A stretch of 64,000 nt of DNA from assembly GCA_029268615.1 (NCBI GenBank), contig JAQWNM010000007.1, positions 62,001 through 126,000 on the forward strand, read 5' to 3'. The stretch is from SAR86 cluster bacterium (GTDB taxonomy: Bacteria > Pseudomonadota > Gammaproteobacteria > Magnimaribacterales > Magnimaribacteraceae). Under the pieces are notes generated by a model. The model was not told the DNA's origin, made no database searches, and saw only the letters and a list, made by a program, of their open reading frames with translations. Shown here piece by piece: positions 26,405-36,246 of the stretch; the first letter of the stretch is position 1, and every line of letters starts with the position of its first letter. Position numbers and translations under genes: made by a program.

Positions 26405-28399
26405 ATGATAGAAAGTTATTTGGCTATACCGCCTATATTAGGTGTTTTAGGTCTTTTAGTGGCTTTGGGGATTTACATTATTGTAAATAGATTCCCTGAA
26501 GGTGATGATAAAGTAAAGAAAATAGGAGACCAAATTCACTTAGGTGCTATGGTCTTTATGAAAAGAGAATATACATATCTTTTGGGCTTTGCATCAGTAG
26601 TAATTATTTTGGTTGCTATATCACCTTTAGGCCAAGCAACAGCTCTAGCTGTGTTTTCTGGCGCAGTATCTTCTGCAATCGCTGGATGGTTGGGTATGTA
26701 TTCTGCTACTAAAGCCAATGTTAGAACGGCAACGGCAGCCTCTGATTCTGGTGCCGAGGCAGCACTTTCTGTAGCTTTTTATGGAGGCTCTATTATGGGC
26801 CTTTGCGTTGCTTCCTTAGGTCTAATAGGTTTAGGTTCTTTATATTATATTTTAAGTGGGGATGCTCATTCTATAGAAGGCTTTGGAATGGGAGCTTCAA
26901 TAGTTGCATTATTTTCAAGAGTTGGCGGAGGTATATTCACAAAAAGCGCTGATGTAGGAGCTGATTTAGTAGGAAAGATAGAAGCTGGAATACCAGAAGA
27001 TGATCCAAGAAATCCGGGCGTAATAGCAGATAATGTAGGGGATAATGTAGGGGATATTGCTGGAATGGGTTCAGATATTTTTGAGTCTTATTGCGGATCC
27101 ATGATTGCTTGCATAGCAATAGGTGCAACTTTAACTGTAGCAAAAGAAGGCATGATGTTTTTACCTCTAGCTCTAGCTTCTATAGGTTTAATCTCTTCAA
27201 TTATAGGAATTATAATTGTCCGTATTTTTTCTAACCTTTCTCCTGCTTTGGCAATGAGAATAGGAACCATTGGTGCTCCAATTGTTTTTATTTCGGCAGC
27301 GTATTTTTTAACAAATCATTTACTAGAAGGAGCAGGAGATAATGTTTGGTTAGCTGTTGTATGTGGTTCTGTTGGAGGCATAGCAATAGGTCTTATCACA
27401 GAGTATTACACAGGGTCAAAGCCGGTGGTTAAAATAGCTGAATCGGGTCAAACTGGGCCAGCAACAGTCATGATTACAGGATTATCAGTAGGTATGCAGT
27501 CGGTTGTACTGCCTATAGCTTGCATAGCTACTATAATTTACATATCTACTGAACTTACTGGTTTATATGGAGTAGGTATAGCTGCTGTAGGAATGCTTTC
27601 AACTGTAGGTATAACTATGGCAATAGATGCTTACGGACCTGTGGCAGACAATGCTGGAGGTATAGCAGAAATGGCTGGGATGCCTGCAGAAACAAGAAAG
27701 ATAACTGATGAATTAGATGAACAAGGAAATACAACTGCTGCTATAGGGAAGGGTTTCGCTATAGGTGCGGCTGCATTGGCTGCATTGGCCATTATTGCTG
27801 CTTTTGTTTCAACAGTAGCCAATAATCCAGGAAGAGAAGAATCATTTATTTTGCTACTTAATGATCCTATGGTGTTGATTGGTCTCTTTATTGGAGGAGC
27901 TATTCCTTTTCTTATAGCATCTATAACAATGACCGCAGTCGGTGATGCTGCATTTGAGATGATTAATGAAATACGAAGACAATTTAAAGAAATACCAGGC
28001 TTATTAGAAGGTAATGCAGAACCTGACACAGAAAAATGTGTAGATATAGCAACTACTGCTGCTTTAAAAAAGATGCTTTTACCAGGAATAATCGCTGTGG
28101 GAGCACCTCCTGTAGTAGGTTTTTGGCTGGGAGCTGAATCTTTAGGAGGTATGTTAGCTGGAGGTTTGTTGGCTTGTGTATTGATGGCTCTATTTATGGC
28201 TAATGCTGGCGGTGCTTGGGATAATGCAAAAAAATACGTTGAAAAAGGTAACTTAGGAGGCAAGGGGACAGATACTCATGCAGCTACTGTGGTTGGAGAT
28301 ACTGTAGGTGATCCATTTAAGGATACTTCCGGTCCAGCTATGAATATCTTAATTAATGTAATGGCAATAGTAAGTCTAGTGATAGCCCCATTAATCTAA
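26405..28399 (+). CDS. hppA: Membrane-bound ion-pumping pyrophosphatase, K+-dependent type
   Basis: Hydrolyses PPi and pumps H+ (or Na+) across the inner membrane. 664 residues from the ATG at 26405, chosen because GGAG (26396-26399) precedes it; an in-frame ATG at 26390 is upstream of that site. About 16 helices. Catalytic motifs are [24 protein letters not shown] and [14 protein letters not shown]. The potassium determinant reads [10 protein letters not shown] (A445, G448), the K+-dependent pattern; K+-independent enzymes have Lys and Thr there. Overlaps the convergent GNAT gene by nine bases. Confidence 0.96.
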   Translation: MIESYLAIPPILGVLGLLVALGIYIIVNRFPEGDDKVKKIGDQIHLGAMVFMKREYTYLLGFASVVIILVAISPLGQATALAVFSGAVSSAIAGWLGMYSATKANVRTATAASDSGAEAALSVAFYGGSIMGLCVASLGLIGLGSLYYILSGDAHSIEGFGMGASIVALFSRVGGGIFTKSADVGADLVGKIEAGIPEDDPRNPGVIADNVGDNVGDIAGMGSDIFESYCGSMIACIAIGATLTVAKEGMMFLPLALASIGLISSIIGIIIVRIFSNLSPALAMRIGTIGAPIVFISAAYFLTNHLLEGAGDNVWLAVVCGSVGGIAIGLITEYYTGSKPVVKIAESGQTGPATVMITGLSVGMQSVVLPIACIATIIYISTELTGLYGVGIAAVGMLSTVGITMAIDAYGPVADNAGGIAEMAGMPAETRKITDELDEQGNTTAAIGKGFAIGAAALAALAIIAAFVSTVANNPGREESFILLLNDPMVLIGLFIGGAIPFLIASITMTAVGDAAFEMINEIRRQFKEIPGLLEGNAEPDTEKCVDIATTAALKKMLLPGIIAVGAPPVVGFWLGAESLGGMLAGGLLACVLMALFMANAGGAWDNAKKYVEKGNLGGKGTDTHAATVVGDTVGDPFKDTSGPAMNILINVMAIVSLVIAPLI

Positions 28400-28837
28400 T
28401 AAAGATATTTCTTTTTCCATTCTAGTATGAGGTATTCCGGTGTCTGATTCATATGGCCCTGTTTCTATATATTTAAGAGATCTATAAAAATCTAGAGCAT
28501 TATTCCTAGCATTTAGAATTATTTTATGAACATTATGATTCTCAGCTTCCTTCTCTAATTCAGCAAGGATTTTTGATCCTAGGCCTGTTCTTCTATAATC
28601 TTCAGAAACAGCCATGTATCTAATTTGAGCTTCATATTTATTAATTAAATGAATTCTACCAGTTCCAATTATTTTTAACTCATTAGTCATAGCTATTAAA
28701 TGGAACCCTTGATCTTCAAATTGATCTTTTAAAGAATCTAATGGCATATTCCAAGGTTTACGTAATAATTCCCATCTAAATGAAAAATATTTACTCCATT
28801 CTTGTTTTGTTTCTGGCGACTTGATGATGTAATTCAT
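28391..28837 (-). CDS. GNAT family N-acetyltransferase
   Basis: 148-residue acetyltransferase. The acetyl-CoA loop is RRTGLG at 82-87 ([16 protein letters not shown]), and the C-terminal [17 protein letters not shown] motif is the usual beta5-alpha4 segment. The N-terminal [14 protein letters not shown] suggests the ElaA/YjcF-like subgroup. The substrate is unknown. It lies between hppA (convergent) and cmoA (divergent, 19 bases). Confidence 0.83.
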   Translation of the reverse strand: MNYIIKSPETKQEWSKYFSFRWELLRKPWNMPLDSLKDQFEDQGFHLIAMTNELKIIGTGRIHLINKYEAQIRYMAVSEDYRRTGLGSKILAELEKEAENHNVHKIILNARNNALDFYRSLKYIETGPYESDTGIPHTRMEKEISLLD

Positions 28838-28856
28838 TTAATTAATATCAATAAAT

Positions 28857-29585
28857 ATGATGAGTGAACGCGATAATATTTATATTTCCGATAAAGTAAA
28901 GGATATTCCTTTTGCTTTTAATGAGGAAGTAACCAAAGTTTTTGAAGACATGATTAATAGGTCTGTTCCTGGATATCAGTCTTCTCTAAAATTAGTCCGG
29001 GAATTTGGAAGGAAATATATTAGACCCGATACCAATATATATGATCTAGGTTGTTCATTAGGAGCTGCCACAGAGTCTCTTTTATTAGTGCCTATGATAA
29101 ATAATAAGATTTTAGCAGTTGATAATTCGAGGCACATGATAAGAATGTGTAAAGAAAGGTTTCTTAAGAGTGCAGAAAATACTCAAGTAGAGTTTATATT
29201 AAGTGATGTTAGGGAAGTGGTTTTATCAAATGCATCATTGGTTATAGTGAACTACTTAATGCAATTTCTAGCTATTAAAGAACGTAAAGATTTGATTCGT
29301 ATAATTTATGAATCATTAGTAGATGAAGGGGCGTGCATAATTTCTGAAAAAATACATTTTAAGTCCATAATGAGAACTAATTTAATAAGGGACATCCATC
29401 ATAGTTTTAAATTAGAAAATGGTTATTCTGATCTTGAGGTTGCCAGGAAAAGAGATGCCTTAGATGGTGTTTTGATAACAGAAACAGAGCAAGACCACAT
29501 TAAAAGAATTAAATCAATTGGCTTTAAAAGGGTTATGAAGATTATGAGTAATTTAAATTTTATTACATTACTATGTGTTAAATAG
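28857..29585 (+). CDS. cmoA: Carboxy-S-adenosyl-L-methionine synthase
   Basis: Converts SAM and prephenate to carboxy-SAM, the donor used by CmoB. 242 residues. The N-terminal DKVKDIPFAFNEEVTKVFED motif is specific to CmoA, and the SAM loop is YDLGCSLGAAT. Its stop codon is immediately followed by the cmoB ATG. Two Met codons begin the frame (28857 and 28860); either could be used. Confidence 0.96.
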   Translation: MMSERDNIYISDKVKDIPFAFNEEVTKVFEDMINRSVPGYQSSLKLVREFGRKYIRPDTNIYDLGCSLGAATESLLLVPMINNKILAVDNSRHMIRMCKERFLKSAENTQVEFILSDVREVVLSNASLVIVNYLMQFLAIKERKDLIRIIYESLVDEGACIISEKIHFKSIMRTNLIRDIHHSFKLENGYSDLEVARKRDALDGVLITETEQDHIKRIKSIGFKRVMKIMSNLNFITLLCVK

Positions 29586-30512
29586 ATGGGAAGATTAAAT
29601 CCGGCCTGGAAGGAATTAATAAATAGCTATGATCTAAATCCTTATTTAAATAAAAAGGATAAAAGAATAGATAGTTGGGTAAAGTTACTATCTGATTTAC
29701 CTCATATGCAGCCTTCTAAGATAAATTTAGATAAGTCTGTTTCTATAGCTGGCGACTGGCAAGAAGAAGATAGAGAATTAACTAAGAACCTTCTTTTAAA
29801 TTTAATTCCATGGCGGAAAGGGCCTTTTGATATTCAAGGAATTTTTATAGACAGCGAGTGGAATTCAGACCTGAAATGGAAAAGGTTTTTAGAGTTAGAT
29901 GTAGATTTAAACTCTAGTAATATTTTAGATGTAGGATCTGGTAACGGATATTATGGTTTTAGGATGTTAGGCTCAGGTGCTAATTTAGTGGTCTGTCTAG
30001 AACCAAACTTGAATCATTTCACTCAGTTCCTTGCAATTAATAAATTCATTAAATCAGATAGAATTAACATGATACCTTCAAGAATAGAGGAATTAGGTTT
30101 TATCAGTAATTGTTTTGATATTGTTTTTAGTATGGGGCTTCTTTATCATCAAAGAGACCCATTACAACATTTAAAAGATCTTAAAGCCCATTTGAAACCA
30201 GGAGGGAGAATAGTTTTAGAGACAATAATTGCGCCTGATTGTTATGGAGAAGTTTTGGTCCCTAAAGGTAAATATTCCAACATGCCTAATGTTTGGTTTC
30301 TTCATACTATTTTAGGTATAGAGAAACTTGTTAAAAAAGTAAATCTATCTATAGATAATGTTTCTAAATCTTTAATAACAAGCATAGATGAGCAAAGTTC
30401 ATCAGATTGGATGCCATTTAGATCATTAAAAGATGGATTAGATCCTGATTCAACTCTTAAGACCATAGAGGGATATCCAAGACCAGAAAGAATTTTCTTT
30501 ATATTGAGTTAA
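29586..30512 (+). CDS. cmoB: tRNA U34 carboxymethyltransferase
   Basis: Uses carboxy-SAM from CmoA to turn 5-hydroxyuridine-34 into cmo5U in wobble positions. 308 residues (E. coli 323). Shows LPHMQPSKINLD, GDWQEEDRELTKNLL, WRKGPF, the methyltransferase loop ILDVGSGNGYYG and the MGLLYHQRDPLQHL segment. The cmoAB pair is the usual gammaproteobacterial unit. The gene ends four bases from convergent recG. Confidence 0.96.
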   Translation: MGRLNPAWKELINSYDLNPYLNKKDKRIDSWVKLLSDLPHMQPSKINLDKSVSIAGDWQEEDRELTKNLLLNLIPWRKGPFDIQGIFIDSEWNSDLKWKRFLELDVDLNSSNILDVGSGNGYYGFRMLGSGANLVVCLEPNLNHFTQFLAINKFIKSDRINMIPSRIEELGFISNCFDIVFSMGLLYHQRDPLQHLKDLKAHLKPGGRIVLETIIAPDCYGEVLVPKGKYSNMPNVWFLHTILGIEKLVKKVNLSIDNVSKSLITSIDEQSSSDWMPFRSLKDGLDPDSTLKTIEGYPRPERIFFILS

Positions 30513-30516
30513 AATT

Positions 30517-32601
30517 TTATGAATCTGAGTAATCAACTACCTTACCTACCCATCTATCTACAAGTAAATAAGCTAATTGACTATTATTCTTAGACATTTC
30601 TATTGCTTCTATTTGTGCCTGTTCTAAGAGTTCTGAATCTCTTATAGGATCTGCTATTTTTAGATCCATCATCCCAGACTGTCTTGTTCCATATATCTCG
30701 CCAGCTCCTCTAAGTTCCAAATCCTTTTCGGCAATTGCAAAACCATCATTATTAGTTTCCATAATTTCAATTCTTTCTTTAGCAATAACACTTAAAGGTT
30801 CTTTGTATAATAGTAGGCAGTGAGATCTAGAATTAGCTTTTCTGCCTACTCTCCCCCTGAGCTGATGGAGTTGAGATAGACCTAGTCTCTCAGCATTTTC
30901 TATAATCATTAGATTAGCTTCTGGAACATCTACACCAACTTCTATCACTGTAGTACAAACTAATAGTTGGATTTTCCCATCTCTGAAATTATTAATTACT
31001 TGATCTTTTTCTTTCTTCTTTAATTTACCATGAACTAGACCTATTTTAATTTCTGGTAAAGTCATCAATAGTTCTTTGAACAAATCTTCTGCAGATTGAG
31101 CTTCTAATTCCTCTGATTCATCTATAAGAGTACAAACCCAGTAAACCTTTTGCCCTTCACTACATACTTCTTGTATTCTCTTTGAGATCTTATCCCTCAT
31201 CGAATTAGGTCTGGCACTTGTTTCTATTGGTATTCGTCCTGGAGGCATTTCATCAATTGTAGAAACCTCTAACGAACCATAGACAGTCATTGCTAAGGTC
31301 CGTGGTATAGGTGTGGCAGTCATGATAAGTTGATGTGAGCTATTTTCTTTAGAACCACCTTTTTGTAATAAAGAGAATCTTTGATGAACACCGAACCTTT
31401 GTTGCTCATCTATTAGAGTTAGGCCAAGTTTATGAAAAATAACATCTGGTTGAAATAATGCATGAGTTCCTATTAGGATATCTATATCACCTTCATAGAG
31501 TTTTTTGACAATCTGTTTCCTTTTTACACTGGTTGTAGACCCTGTTAATAAAGACACTTTGATACCAAGGTCATTAAACCAATTAGCAAGATTTGCATGA
31601 TGTTGTTCGGCTAGTATTTCTGTTGGGCACATTAAGGCAGTCTGGAATTTATTTTCTGAAGCATGCAAAGCTGCTAAAGCGCCTACAACTGTCTTTCCAG
31701 AGCCTACATCACCTTGAAGGAGCCTCCTCATAGGTGATTTACCTTTTAGATCATTTAGAATTTCAGACCAAGAATTTTTCTGACTAGAAGTTAGATTAAA
31801 GCCTAGTTTATTTAAGAAGGAGTCTTCTTTTTTTGAATTCAAGGGCAATGCTGGACCATTTCTAGCATCATTTTCTTTTTTTAAGATCCCTGAACATAGC
31901 ATATGAGCTATGAGCTCTTGATAAATTAATTGTCTTTGAGCCGGATGCTTACCTAGAGAAAGTATCCCAATATCAGTATCTGCTGGAGGGTTGTGAATAA
32001 ATAATAAGGCGTCAAGTATAGAGCCATATTGAGTGAATTTTTTTGTTTCCCAATGCTGATTTAGTAAATTATATTTCTCTGCATAAGAAAGACCATTTCT
32101 TATGAGGTTTCTAAGTCTACCTTGTTTTAAATTATCAGTTGTTGGGTAAATTGGAGTAAAACTATTCTCAATGTTTGGAATGTAATCTTTATTAAAGACT
32201 TGATAGGTTGGGTGTATCAATTCTTTTCCATTAGGTCTATGGTGTAAGGTTCCGTAACATCTAACTATCTTACCTATTGAAAGATTATTCTTCTGTGCCA
32301 TTGCAAAATGGAACATTCTTATTTTAAATGAGCCCGTACCGTCATAAAGTTCAACAATTAACATTCTTCTGCCTCGAAATACAATTTGGCAAGAAGTTAT
32401 TTCACCTTGAAATAATCCGGTCACCCCTTCTAGTGCATCTGCAACATATGTTATTTTTGTTCTGTCTTCGTATCTATAGGGAAGGTGGAATAAGGCATCT
32501 TCAATAGTTTGAATATTTAGCCTTAATAATGATTCATAAACCTTAGGACCTACTCCTTTTAGTTTTGATATAGAGCTAAGAGAATTTCTCCCAGAGGTCA
32601 T
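30517..32601 (-). CDS. recG: ATP-dependent DNA helicase RecG
   Basis: Fork-reversing superfamily 2 helicase. 694 residues, full length. The N-terminal wedge/OB domain is followed by Walker A QGDVGSGKT (296-304), DEQQRFGVHQRF (motif II), TATPIPRTLAMT (motif III) and GRVGRKANSRSHC (motif VI). The C-terminal TRQSGMMDL is the RecG tail. Last gene of gmk-rpoZ-spoT-ridA-recG; its ATG overlaps the ridA stop by one base. Confidence 0.97.
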   Translation of the reverse strand: MTSGRNSLSSISKLKGVGPKVYESLLRLNIQTIEDALFHLPYRYEDRTKITYVADALEGVTGLFQGEITSCQIVFRGRRMLIVELYDGTGSFKIRMFHFAMAQKNNLSIGKIVRCYGTLHHRPNGKELIHPTYQVFNKDYIPNIENSFTPIYPTTDNLKQGRLRNLIRNGLSYAEKYNLLNQHWETKKFTQYGSILDALLFIHNPPADTDIGILSLGKHPAQRQLIYQELIAHMLCSGILKKENDARNGPALPLNSKKEDSFLNKLGFNLTSSQKNSWSEILNDLKGKSPMRRLLQGDVGSGKTVVGALAALHASENKFQTALMCPTEILAEQHHANLANWFNDLGIKVSLLTGSTTSVKRKQIVKKLYEGDIDILIGTHALFQPDVIFHKLGLTLIDEQQRFGVHQRFSLLQKGGSKENSSHQLIMTATPIPRTLAMTVYGSLEVSTIDEMPPGRIPIETSARPNSMRDKISKRIQEVCSEGQKVYWVCTLIDESEELEAQSAEDLFKELLMTLPEIKIGLVHGKLKKKEKDQVINNFRDGKIQLLVCTTVIEVGVDVPEANLMIIENAERLGLSQLHQLRGRVGRKANSRSHCLLLYKEPLSVIAKERIEIMETNNDGFAIAEKDLELRGAGEIYGTRQSGMMDLKIADPIRDSELLEQAQIEAIEMSKNNSQLAYLLVDRWVGKVVDYSDS

Positions 32602-32999
32602 TAGAAGCTATATGTGCTGTCTTTAATAATCACTCCTTCAACTTCTATTAAAGCATCCAAAGGCAATTTAGAAACCTCTATCGCAGCTCTGGCTGGATAA
32701 GGCTCTTTAAATAATAAAGTCATTATTTCATTTACTAAAGGGTAGATAGCTAAATCTTTTAAGTAAATATTAATTTTTACTATGTCATCAAATGTTGAAT
32801 CAGCTGCTTTACAAACTGCTTCAAGATTTTTAAAAACTTGTTTGATCTGGGCCTCTTCACCTTGGACTAGTTTCATTGTTTTTGGATCCAAGGGTATTTG
32901 CCCAGATAGATAAACAATATTTCCCATCGCTATTGCCTGTGAATAAGGTCCTATTGCTTTTGGGGCATCCGAGCTTTCAATTTTTTTTCTGTTAACCAT
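32601..32999 (-). CDS. ridA: RidA family 2-iminobutanoate/2-iminopropanoate deaminase
   Basis: Trimeric deaminase that clears reactive enamine/imine intermediates from PLP enzymes. 132 residues. Motifs are AIGPYSQAIAMGNIVYLSGQIPLDP and YPARAAIEVSKLP, whose Arg binds the substrate carboxylate. It occupies the position trmH takes in the E. coli rpoZ-spoT-trmH-recG operon; pseudomonads also have a RidA gene next to spoT. Confidence 0.95.
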   Translation of the reverse strand: MVNRKKIESSDAPKAIGPYSQAIAMGNIVYLSGQIPLDPKTMKLVQGEEAQIKQVFKNLEAVCKAADSTFDDIVKINIYLKDLAIYPLVNEIMTLLFKEPYPARAAIEVSKLPLDALIEVEGVIIKDSTYSF

Positions 33000-33010
33000 T
33001 TTTTATAGAA

Positions 33011-35152
33011 TTAGTGAATAGTACTAATATTTCTCATTTCTTGAGAGTGCACTCTAGTTACTGAATGCACAGCTCTTAACGATCTAATTTTCCTCATAAT
33101 TTTTGCAAGGTGAATTCTATTCAACACTTCTATTGTAAGAAAGAATTCAATTTCCTCCAAAGATTTTGCAAGACTCTGGATAGATTCTATATTGGTATCC
33201 GAGTTTGAGATAGCCGAAGCAATAGTTGCTAAGAGAGCTGTTTCATCTATTGCGAGGATTCTTATTTCAGCAGAAAATCCTTTTTTAAGTTCTGGTTGCC
33301 AGTTAACAGGAAAGCATTGAGTAGGATCTTCTCTTATAGATAAAATATTTTTACATCTTTCTTGGTGGACAACCATTCCCCTTTCTGTAGTGAAATGAGC
33401 TATGACAGAATCTCCCGGTATAGGTTTGCAACAAGTACCATAGTTAACAACTAAACCCTCTGAACCTGTTATCTCCATCGGAATTGTTTCTTCAGTAAGC
33501 GAATTAGATTTGCCAAGTCTAGCTAGCATTTGGTGTGTCACAACATTTACAGTTCTTTCTCCAAGTCCTATTTCTTCAAGAAGCTTATTTAAGGAGCTAA
33601 CTCCTATATGATCTAGCGCTGCTCTTAAATCAAGCTTAGTTATGCTTTTAAGTTTTATATTAGACGACTCAAGAGATTGTTCCAAAAGCTTCTTGCCGAA
33701 TATCTTAGCCTCAGAGGTTTTTAAGTTTTTTAAGTAGTGTTTTATACTCGTCCTTGCTCTTGCAGTTCTAGCAAAATTTAGCCATGCAGGATTTGTTTGT
33801 GATAAATTATCTCTTATTATTTCTATAGTTTGTCCACTCTCTAAAGGGACACTAAGAGGGGCTAGTCTTTTATTAATTCTGCAAGATTGGCAGTGATGGC
33901 CTATGTCAGTGTGAACAGCAAAAGCAAAATCAATGGGAGTAGAACCTTCTGGCATTTCAATAATATCTCCTTCAGGCGTAAAAACATAAATATCTTTTGG
34001 GAATAAATCAGATTTAATTGTTTCAACAAACTCTTTTGAATCATTGGTAGCTTCTCTCATCTCAAGAAGTTCCGCAACCCATCTCCGGGCTTTATTTTGA
34101 GGAATAGAATCTTGTTTTTCACCAGACTTATAAAGCCAATGAGAAGCTATGCCATTTTGCGCTAAATCATCCATTTCTTTAGTTTTTATTTGAATTTCAA
34201 TAGGCTGACCTTCTAGTCCAAAAATACCAGTATGAACAGATTGATATCCATTAGATTTAGGTATTGCAATATAGTCTTTAAATCTCCCCTCTATGGGCTT
34301 GTACAAGGCATGTATTAACCCTAATGTCTTATAACAATCCGAAATTTCTTCAACAATTATTTTTATGGCATAAGTATCCATTATTTCCTGGAAAGATCTT
34401 CTTCTTTCTTTCATCTTTCTATAGATGCTATACAAGTGTTTTTCCCTTCCTTCAACAATAGCTAAGATATCTTGATCATTTAGTTTTTTTTCGATAGCTT
34501 TTAACATTCTATTTACTAGTCTCTTTTTGCCACCTACATTTTTCTTGACAGTTCTTTGTAACCTTTTAGCTCTAGTAGGATAGATACTCTTAAAAGCTAA
34601 ATCTTCTAGCTCTCGGTAAACATTATTCATGCCAATTCTGTGTGCGATAGGTGCATAGATTTCTAAAGTTTCTTTAGCTATCCTTAATTGTTTCTCTTTA
34701 TTGAGATATTCGATAGTTCTCATGTTATGAAGTCTATCTGCTAGTTTTACAACAATAACTCTGATATCGCTAGCCATAGCTAGAATCATTTTTTGAAGAT
34801 TTTCAGCTTGAGCTTCTTGTCTTGATGAAGTTTGCAGTTTGTCTAATTTGCTAACACCATCTACAAGAGTTGCTACATTTTTATTAAATTCTTTTTCTAT
34901 AACATTTTTTGGAGTGCCAGAGTCTTCCATGACATCATGAAGCATTGCAGCTGAAATACTGTCTTGATCCATTTGGAAGGAGCTAAGAATATTTGCTACT
35001 GCGATAGGATGAGAGACATAAGGATCTCCGCTACTTCTATATTGCCCAGTATGAGCTTGAGAGGCAAAATTATAGGCTTTCTTTACTAATTCTATTTCTT
35101 TAGCCTTTAAATAAGAGCCTAATTTCTCAGTTAAAGCGTCTATTGATTCCAT
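33011..35152 (-). CDS. spoT: Bifunctional (p)ppGpp synthetase/hydrolase SpoT
   Basis: Stringent-response enzyme. The start is set at the ATG 35152 (MESIDALTEKLGSYL) because this aligns with E. coli SpoT from its first residues; a frame extension to a GTG at 35179 adds nine residues that do not fit. The HD hydrolase domain has YRSSGDPYVSHP, LHDVMEDS and ADRLHNMRT. The synthetase core has KSNGYQSVHTG. TGS (VFTPEGDIIEMP) and a C-terminal ACT domain follow. The intact HD motif argues for SpoT over RelA. No Shine-Dalgarno is seen. Confidence 0.95.
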   Translation of the reverse strand: MESIDALTEKLGSYLKAKEIELVKKAYNFASQAHTGQYRSSGDPYVSHPIAVANILSSFQMDQDSISAAMLHDVMEDSGTPKNVIEKEFNKNVATLVDGVSKLDKLQTSSRQEAQAENLQKMILAMASDIRVIVVKLADRLHNMRTIEYLNKEKQLRIAKETLEIYAPIAHRIGMNNVYRELEDLAFKSIYPTRAKRLQRTVKKNVGGKKRLVNRMLKAIEKKLNDQDILAIVEGREKHLYSIYRKMKERRRSFQEIMDTYAIKIIVEEISDCYKTLGLIHALYKPIEGRFKDYIAIPKSNGYQSVHTGIFGLEGQPIEIQIKTKEMDDLAQNGIASHWLYKSGEKQDSIPQNKARRWVAELLEMREATNDSKEFVETIKSDLFPKDIYVFTPEGDIIEMPEGSTPIDFAFAVHTDIGHHCQSCRINKRLAPLSVPLESGQTIEIIRDNLSQTNPAWLNFARTARARTSIKHYLKNLKTSEAKIFGKKLLEQSLESSNIKLKSITKLDLRAALDHIGVSSLNKLLEEIGLGERTVNVVTHQMLARLGKSNSLTEETIPMEITGSEGLVVNYGTCCKPIPGDSVIAHFTTERGMVVHQERCKNILSIREDPTQCFPVNWQPELKKGFSAEIRILAIDETALLATIASAISNSDTNIESIQSLAKSLEEIEFFLTIEVLNRIHLAKIMRKIRSLRAVHSVTRVHSQEMRNISTIH

Positions 35153-35172
35153 ACTAAAATATATTATAGGAC

Positions 35173-35193
35173 AAAACACCCATTTTCCGGGTG
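35173..35193 (-). terminator. Small GC stem with T-tract between rpoZ and spoT
   Basis: On the minus strand CACCC (35193-35189), a seven-base loop, GGGTG (35181-35177) and TTTT form a short intrinsic-terminator-like hairpin, 26 bases after the rpoZ stop. The 5-bp stem is weak, so partial readthrough into spoT is expected. It could set rpoZ:spoT stoichiometry. Confidence 0.3.
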
Positions 35194-35218
35194 CATAAGT
35201 AAGAAATCAAAAAAAGAA

Positions 35219-35494
35219 TTACTTAATGTCTATAGAAGGCTTTTCAGAAAGTTGTTGAGTGAATTCTTCTTCAAGGTCTGCAATATCAACTTTAAGCTCA
35301 TTGATATTTTGAGGAGATACTAATCCAGCTTCTATTTCTCTTAAAGCTGTGACCGTAGCTTTATCACCATCTGTTTCAAGAGTTGATCTTCTTCTCCCAG
35401 AGGTAAGTTGTCTTGCTCTTTTAGCCGCAAGCAGGATTAATTCGTATCTAGTATTTACTTTATCTAGGCAATCTTCAACTGTTATTCTAGCCAT
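35219..35494 (-). CDS. rpoZ: DNA-directed RNA polymerase omega subunit
   Basis: 91-residue omega subunit that assists beta-prime assembly. MARITVEDCLDKVNTRYELILLAAKRARQL is essentially the family signature, followed by KATVTALREIEAG. It sits 46 bases after gmk and upstream of spoT, the conserved order. The link is functional too, since ppGpp binds RNA polymerase partly through omega in E. coli. Confidence 0.96.
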   Translation of the reverse strand: MARITVEDCLDKVNTRYELILLAAKRARQLTSGRRRSTLETDGDKATVTALREIEAGLVSPQNINELKVDIADLEEEFTQQLSEKPSIDIK

Positions 35495-35540
35495 GCTCTT
35501 TTATATAAATTGATTAGGGATGCGTACTGTACTCTAAAAC

Positions 35541-36158
35541 TTAACTATCTTCCATAAGAAGTTTAAGAGTCTTTTTAGCACTAAGCATTCTTTCTTTTTT
35601 TTGTATATTTTTCAGGGAGATTATGTCTATTAGGTCTTCTAATGATTCCTTAAAATTATCATTTACAATTATGTGATCAAAATTATGTGAATAATTGATC
35701 TCTTTTTTTGCTTCAGATAACCTTTTTTCTATAGATTCATTAGAATCTAAATCTCTGTCCTTTAGTCTTTTTTTTAAGGCATAAAATGATGGAGGCAGTA
35801 TAAAAACTAAGACAGCATTTTTATAAATATTCTTAACTTGAAGGGCGCCCTGATAATCCAACTCAAGAATTAAGTCTTTACCTAGATTCATCTGAGAATC
35901 AACCCATTCTTTGCTTGTGCCATAGAGGTTTTCATACACCTCTGCATGTTCTAGAAATAATGCTTTTTCAAGCATGGTTGTAAATTTCTTCTTTTCTATA
36001 AAGAAATAGTCTTTGCCTTCTCTCTCATTTAGTCTTTTTTTTCTAGTAGTAAATGAGATACCTAGCTTTAGATTGTTTATTTCCTGAGCTAAAAGGGCTT
36101 TAATCAGGCTAGTTTTTCCCGTCCCTGAGGGTGCTGCTATAACAAATAATTTAGACAT
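35541..36158 (-). CDS. gmk: Guanylate kinase
   Basis: Phosphorylates GMP to GDP. 205 residues. The P-loop is APSGTGKTSL (8-17), and GMP-binding motifs FTTRKKRLNEREGKDYFFI and the YGTSKEWVD segment are present. First gene of the gmk-rpoZ-spoT-ridA-recG run, which joins GTP supply to ppGpp metabolism. Divergent from pyrE across 88 bases; no strong promoter seen. Confidence 0.96.
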   Translation of the reverse strand: MSKLFVIAAPSGTGKTSLIKALLAQEINNLKLGISFTTRKKRLNEREGKDYFFIEKKKFTTMLEKALFLEHAEVYENLYGTSKEWVDSQMNLGKDLILELDYQGALQVKNIYKNAVLVFILPPSFYALKKRLKDRDLDSNESIEKRLSEAKKEINYSHNFDHIIVNDNFKESLEDLIDIISLKNIQKKERMLSAKKTLKLLMEDS

Positions 36159-36246
36159 GTGTAGAAATTAAAATCATATTTTACGACAATGTTGCATGTA
36201 ATTGTTAAAGTAGGTTCTAAATATTTAAATAAAGTTTATAAATCTT

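Noticed and set aside
27631-28263. 210-codon open frame on the minus strand inside hppA
   Set aside because: It is antisense to conserved catalytic motifs of the pyrophosphatase, and its Pro/Ala/Ile-rich translation is the usual shadow of Gly/Ala/Ile-rich membrane coding DNA.
35153-35179. Longer SpoT starting at a GTG (35179)
   Set aside because: The nine extra residues fall beyond the point where E. coli SpoT begins, overlap a terminator-like hairpin and have no ribosome site.
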